Part shown: piece by piece, positions 13,305-13,497 of the stretch
Layout of the letters: each line of letters begins with the position of its first letter
How positions within the stretch are numbered: position 1 is the stretch's first letter
Source: Candidatus Zixiibacteriota bacterium
Lineage (GTDB): Bacteria; RBG-13-66-14; B26-G2; WVWN01
DNA: 13,497 bases
Assembly (NCBI GenBank): GCA_030613505.1
Contig: JAUWLW010000062.1
Span: forward strand, 1-13,497
Reading direction: 5' to 3'
The notes under the pieces: model-generated
Database searches by the model: none
The model's input: the letters and a program-made list of their open reading frames with translations, nothing else
What the model was told of the DNA's origin: nothing
Translations under genes and position numbers: made by a program

Positions 13305-13497
13305 GCCCAAAATTAAAACGCCGCGTTCCCCGTAACACCAAATCTTAGGACCTCTTCTGCTCGAGCAGACGGTCGTCCTATACAACCCTTCCCCGAGCCG
13401 TACTCCCTAAATAAAATAAGACGTCCGCTATTCGTGCGCCCGAGGAGCTTCACGTATCCATACCGTTACCGAAAAACGCCATTTCCGAGTCGAAGGA
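13305..13497. other. Intergenic stretch upstream of the element promoter
   Basis: No convincing gene is seen. It holds the nested palindrome at 13346-13380 and AT-rich tracts. Two short frames enter from the right edge on the minus strand (ending at 13450 and 13428) and are too short to judge. Confidence 0.4.
13346..13380. repeat. Large nested palindrome
   Basis: A perfect 14-bp palindrome TCTGCTCGAGCAGA (13356-13369) is enclosed by outer arms TAGGAC (13346-13351) and GTCCTA (13375-13380), with 4- and 5-base internal loops. GACC/GGTC offers alternative pairing inside. It ends 42 bp upstream of the -35 at 13304. It could be an activator or repressor site for the element promoter, or a recombination or replication site; no T-tract supports termination. 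Confidence 0.7.

Noticed and set aside
13428-13497. Possible 3' ends of a gene entering from the right edge on the minus strand
   Set aside because: Two frames of at most 22 codons are open from the edge. Neither has recognisable sequence, and the window is too short there to decide.
12979-13497. Partial tRNA-Leu copy marking the far border of an integrated element
   Set aside because: No stretch resembling the tRNA acceptor, anticodon or T-arm was found in this part of the window. The far border, if any, lies outside.

Overview
The window reads as a piece of a GC-rich, Gram-negative, uncultured bacterium, probably from a candidate phylum on the fringe of the FCB group. That is inferred from lipoproteins built of NHL beta-propellers, a FlgD-type Ig-like secreted protein and a PorV/UPF0164-like outer-membrane barrel fused to TPRs. 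The phylum cannot be fixed from the sequence alone. Some genes carry good Shine-Dalgarno sites (the cDPGS-like gene and both NHL lipoproteins). Others have a -10 box only 6 to 10 nt before the start codon, so leaderless translation is likely common here.

Layout. (1) Positions 2-3312, plus strand: the 3' part of a secreted NHL protein, a hairpin terminator, a FlgD-Ig-like secreted protein, a barrel-TPR protein, and a strong terminator shared with the converging gene. (2) Positions 3357-7782, minus strand: a probable transcription unit of cyclic-2,3-diphosphoglycerate-synthetase-like GTP/ATP-binding protein, carbamate kinase and a six-bladed NHL lipoprotein, followed by a paralogous NHL lipoprotein with its own promoter. 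(3) Positions 7885-9735, plus strand and divergent: an exported protein with two cysteine-less thioredoxin-like domains and a TolB-type propeller. (4) Positions 9854-11012: an XRE regulator and an ImmA/IrrE-type metalloprotease, with related half-sites at both promoters, closed by a terminator. (5) Positions 11013-11097, minus strand: an intact tRNA-Leu(CAA).

(6) Positions 11109-13497, minus strand, is mobile-element territory: a complete tyrosine recombinase, then a Nmad3-like (nucleotide-modification-associated) gene that overlaps the integrase stop and has no canonical start near its true N-terminus. Upstream lie small open frames behind a consensus promoter, and a large nested palindrome.

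The most unusual signal is in region 6. The integrase and the Nmad3-like gene end in the same C-terminal tail (LTQNSxKxKS), carried by an imperfect 33-bp direct repeat (27/33 identical) spaced 790 bp apart, which is one gene length. This looks like a one-gene cassette inserted at the 3' end of an integrase gene, immediately upstream of a tRNA gene. The remaining regions look like normal chromosomal genes of an unusual lineage.
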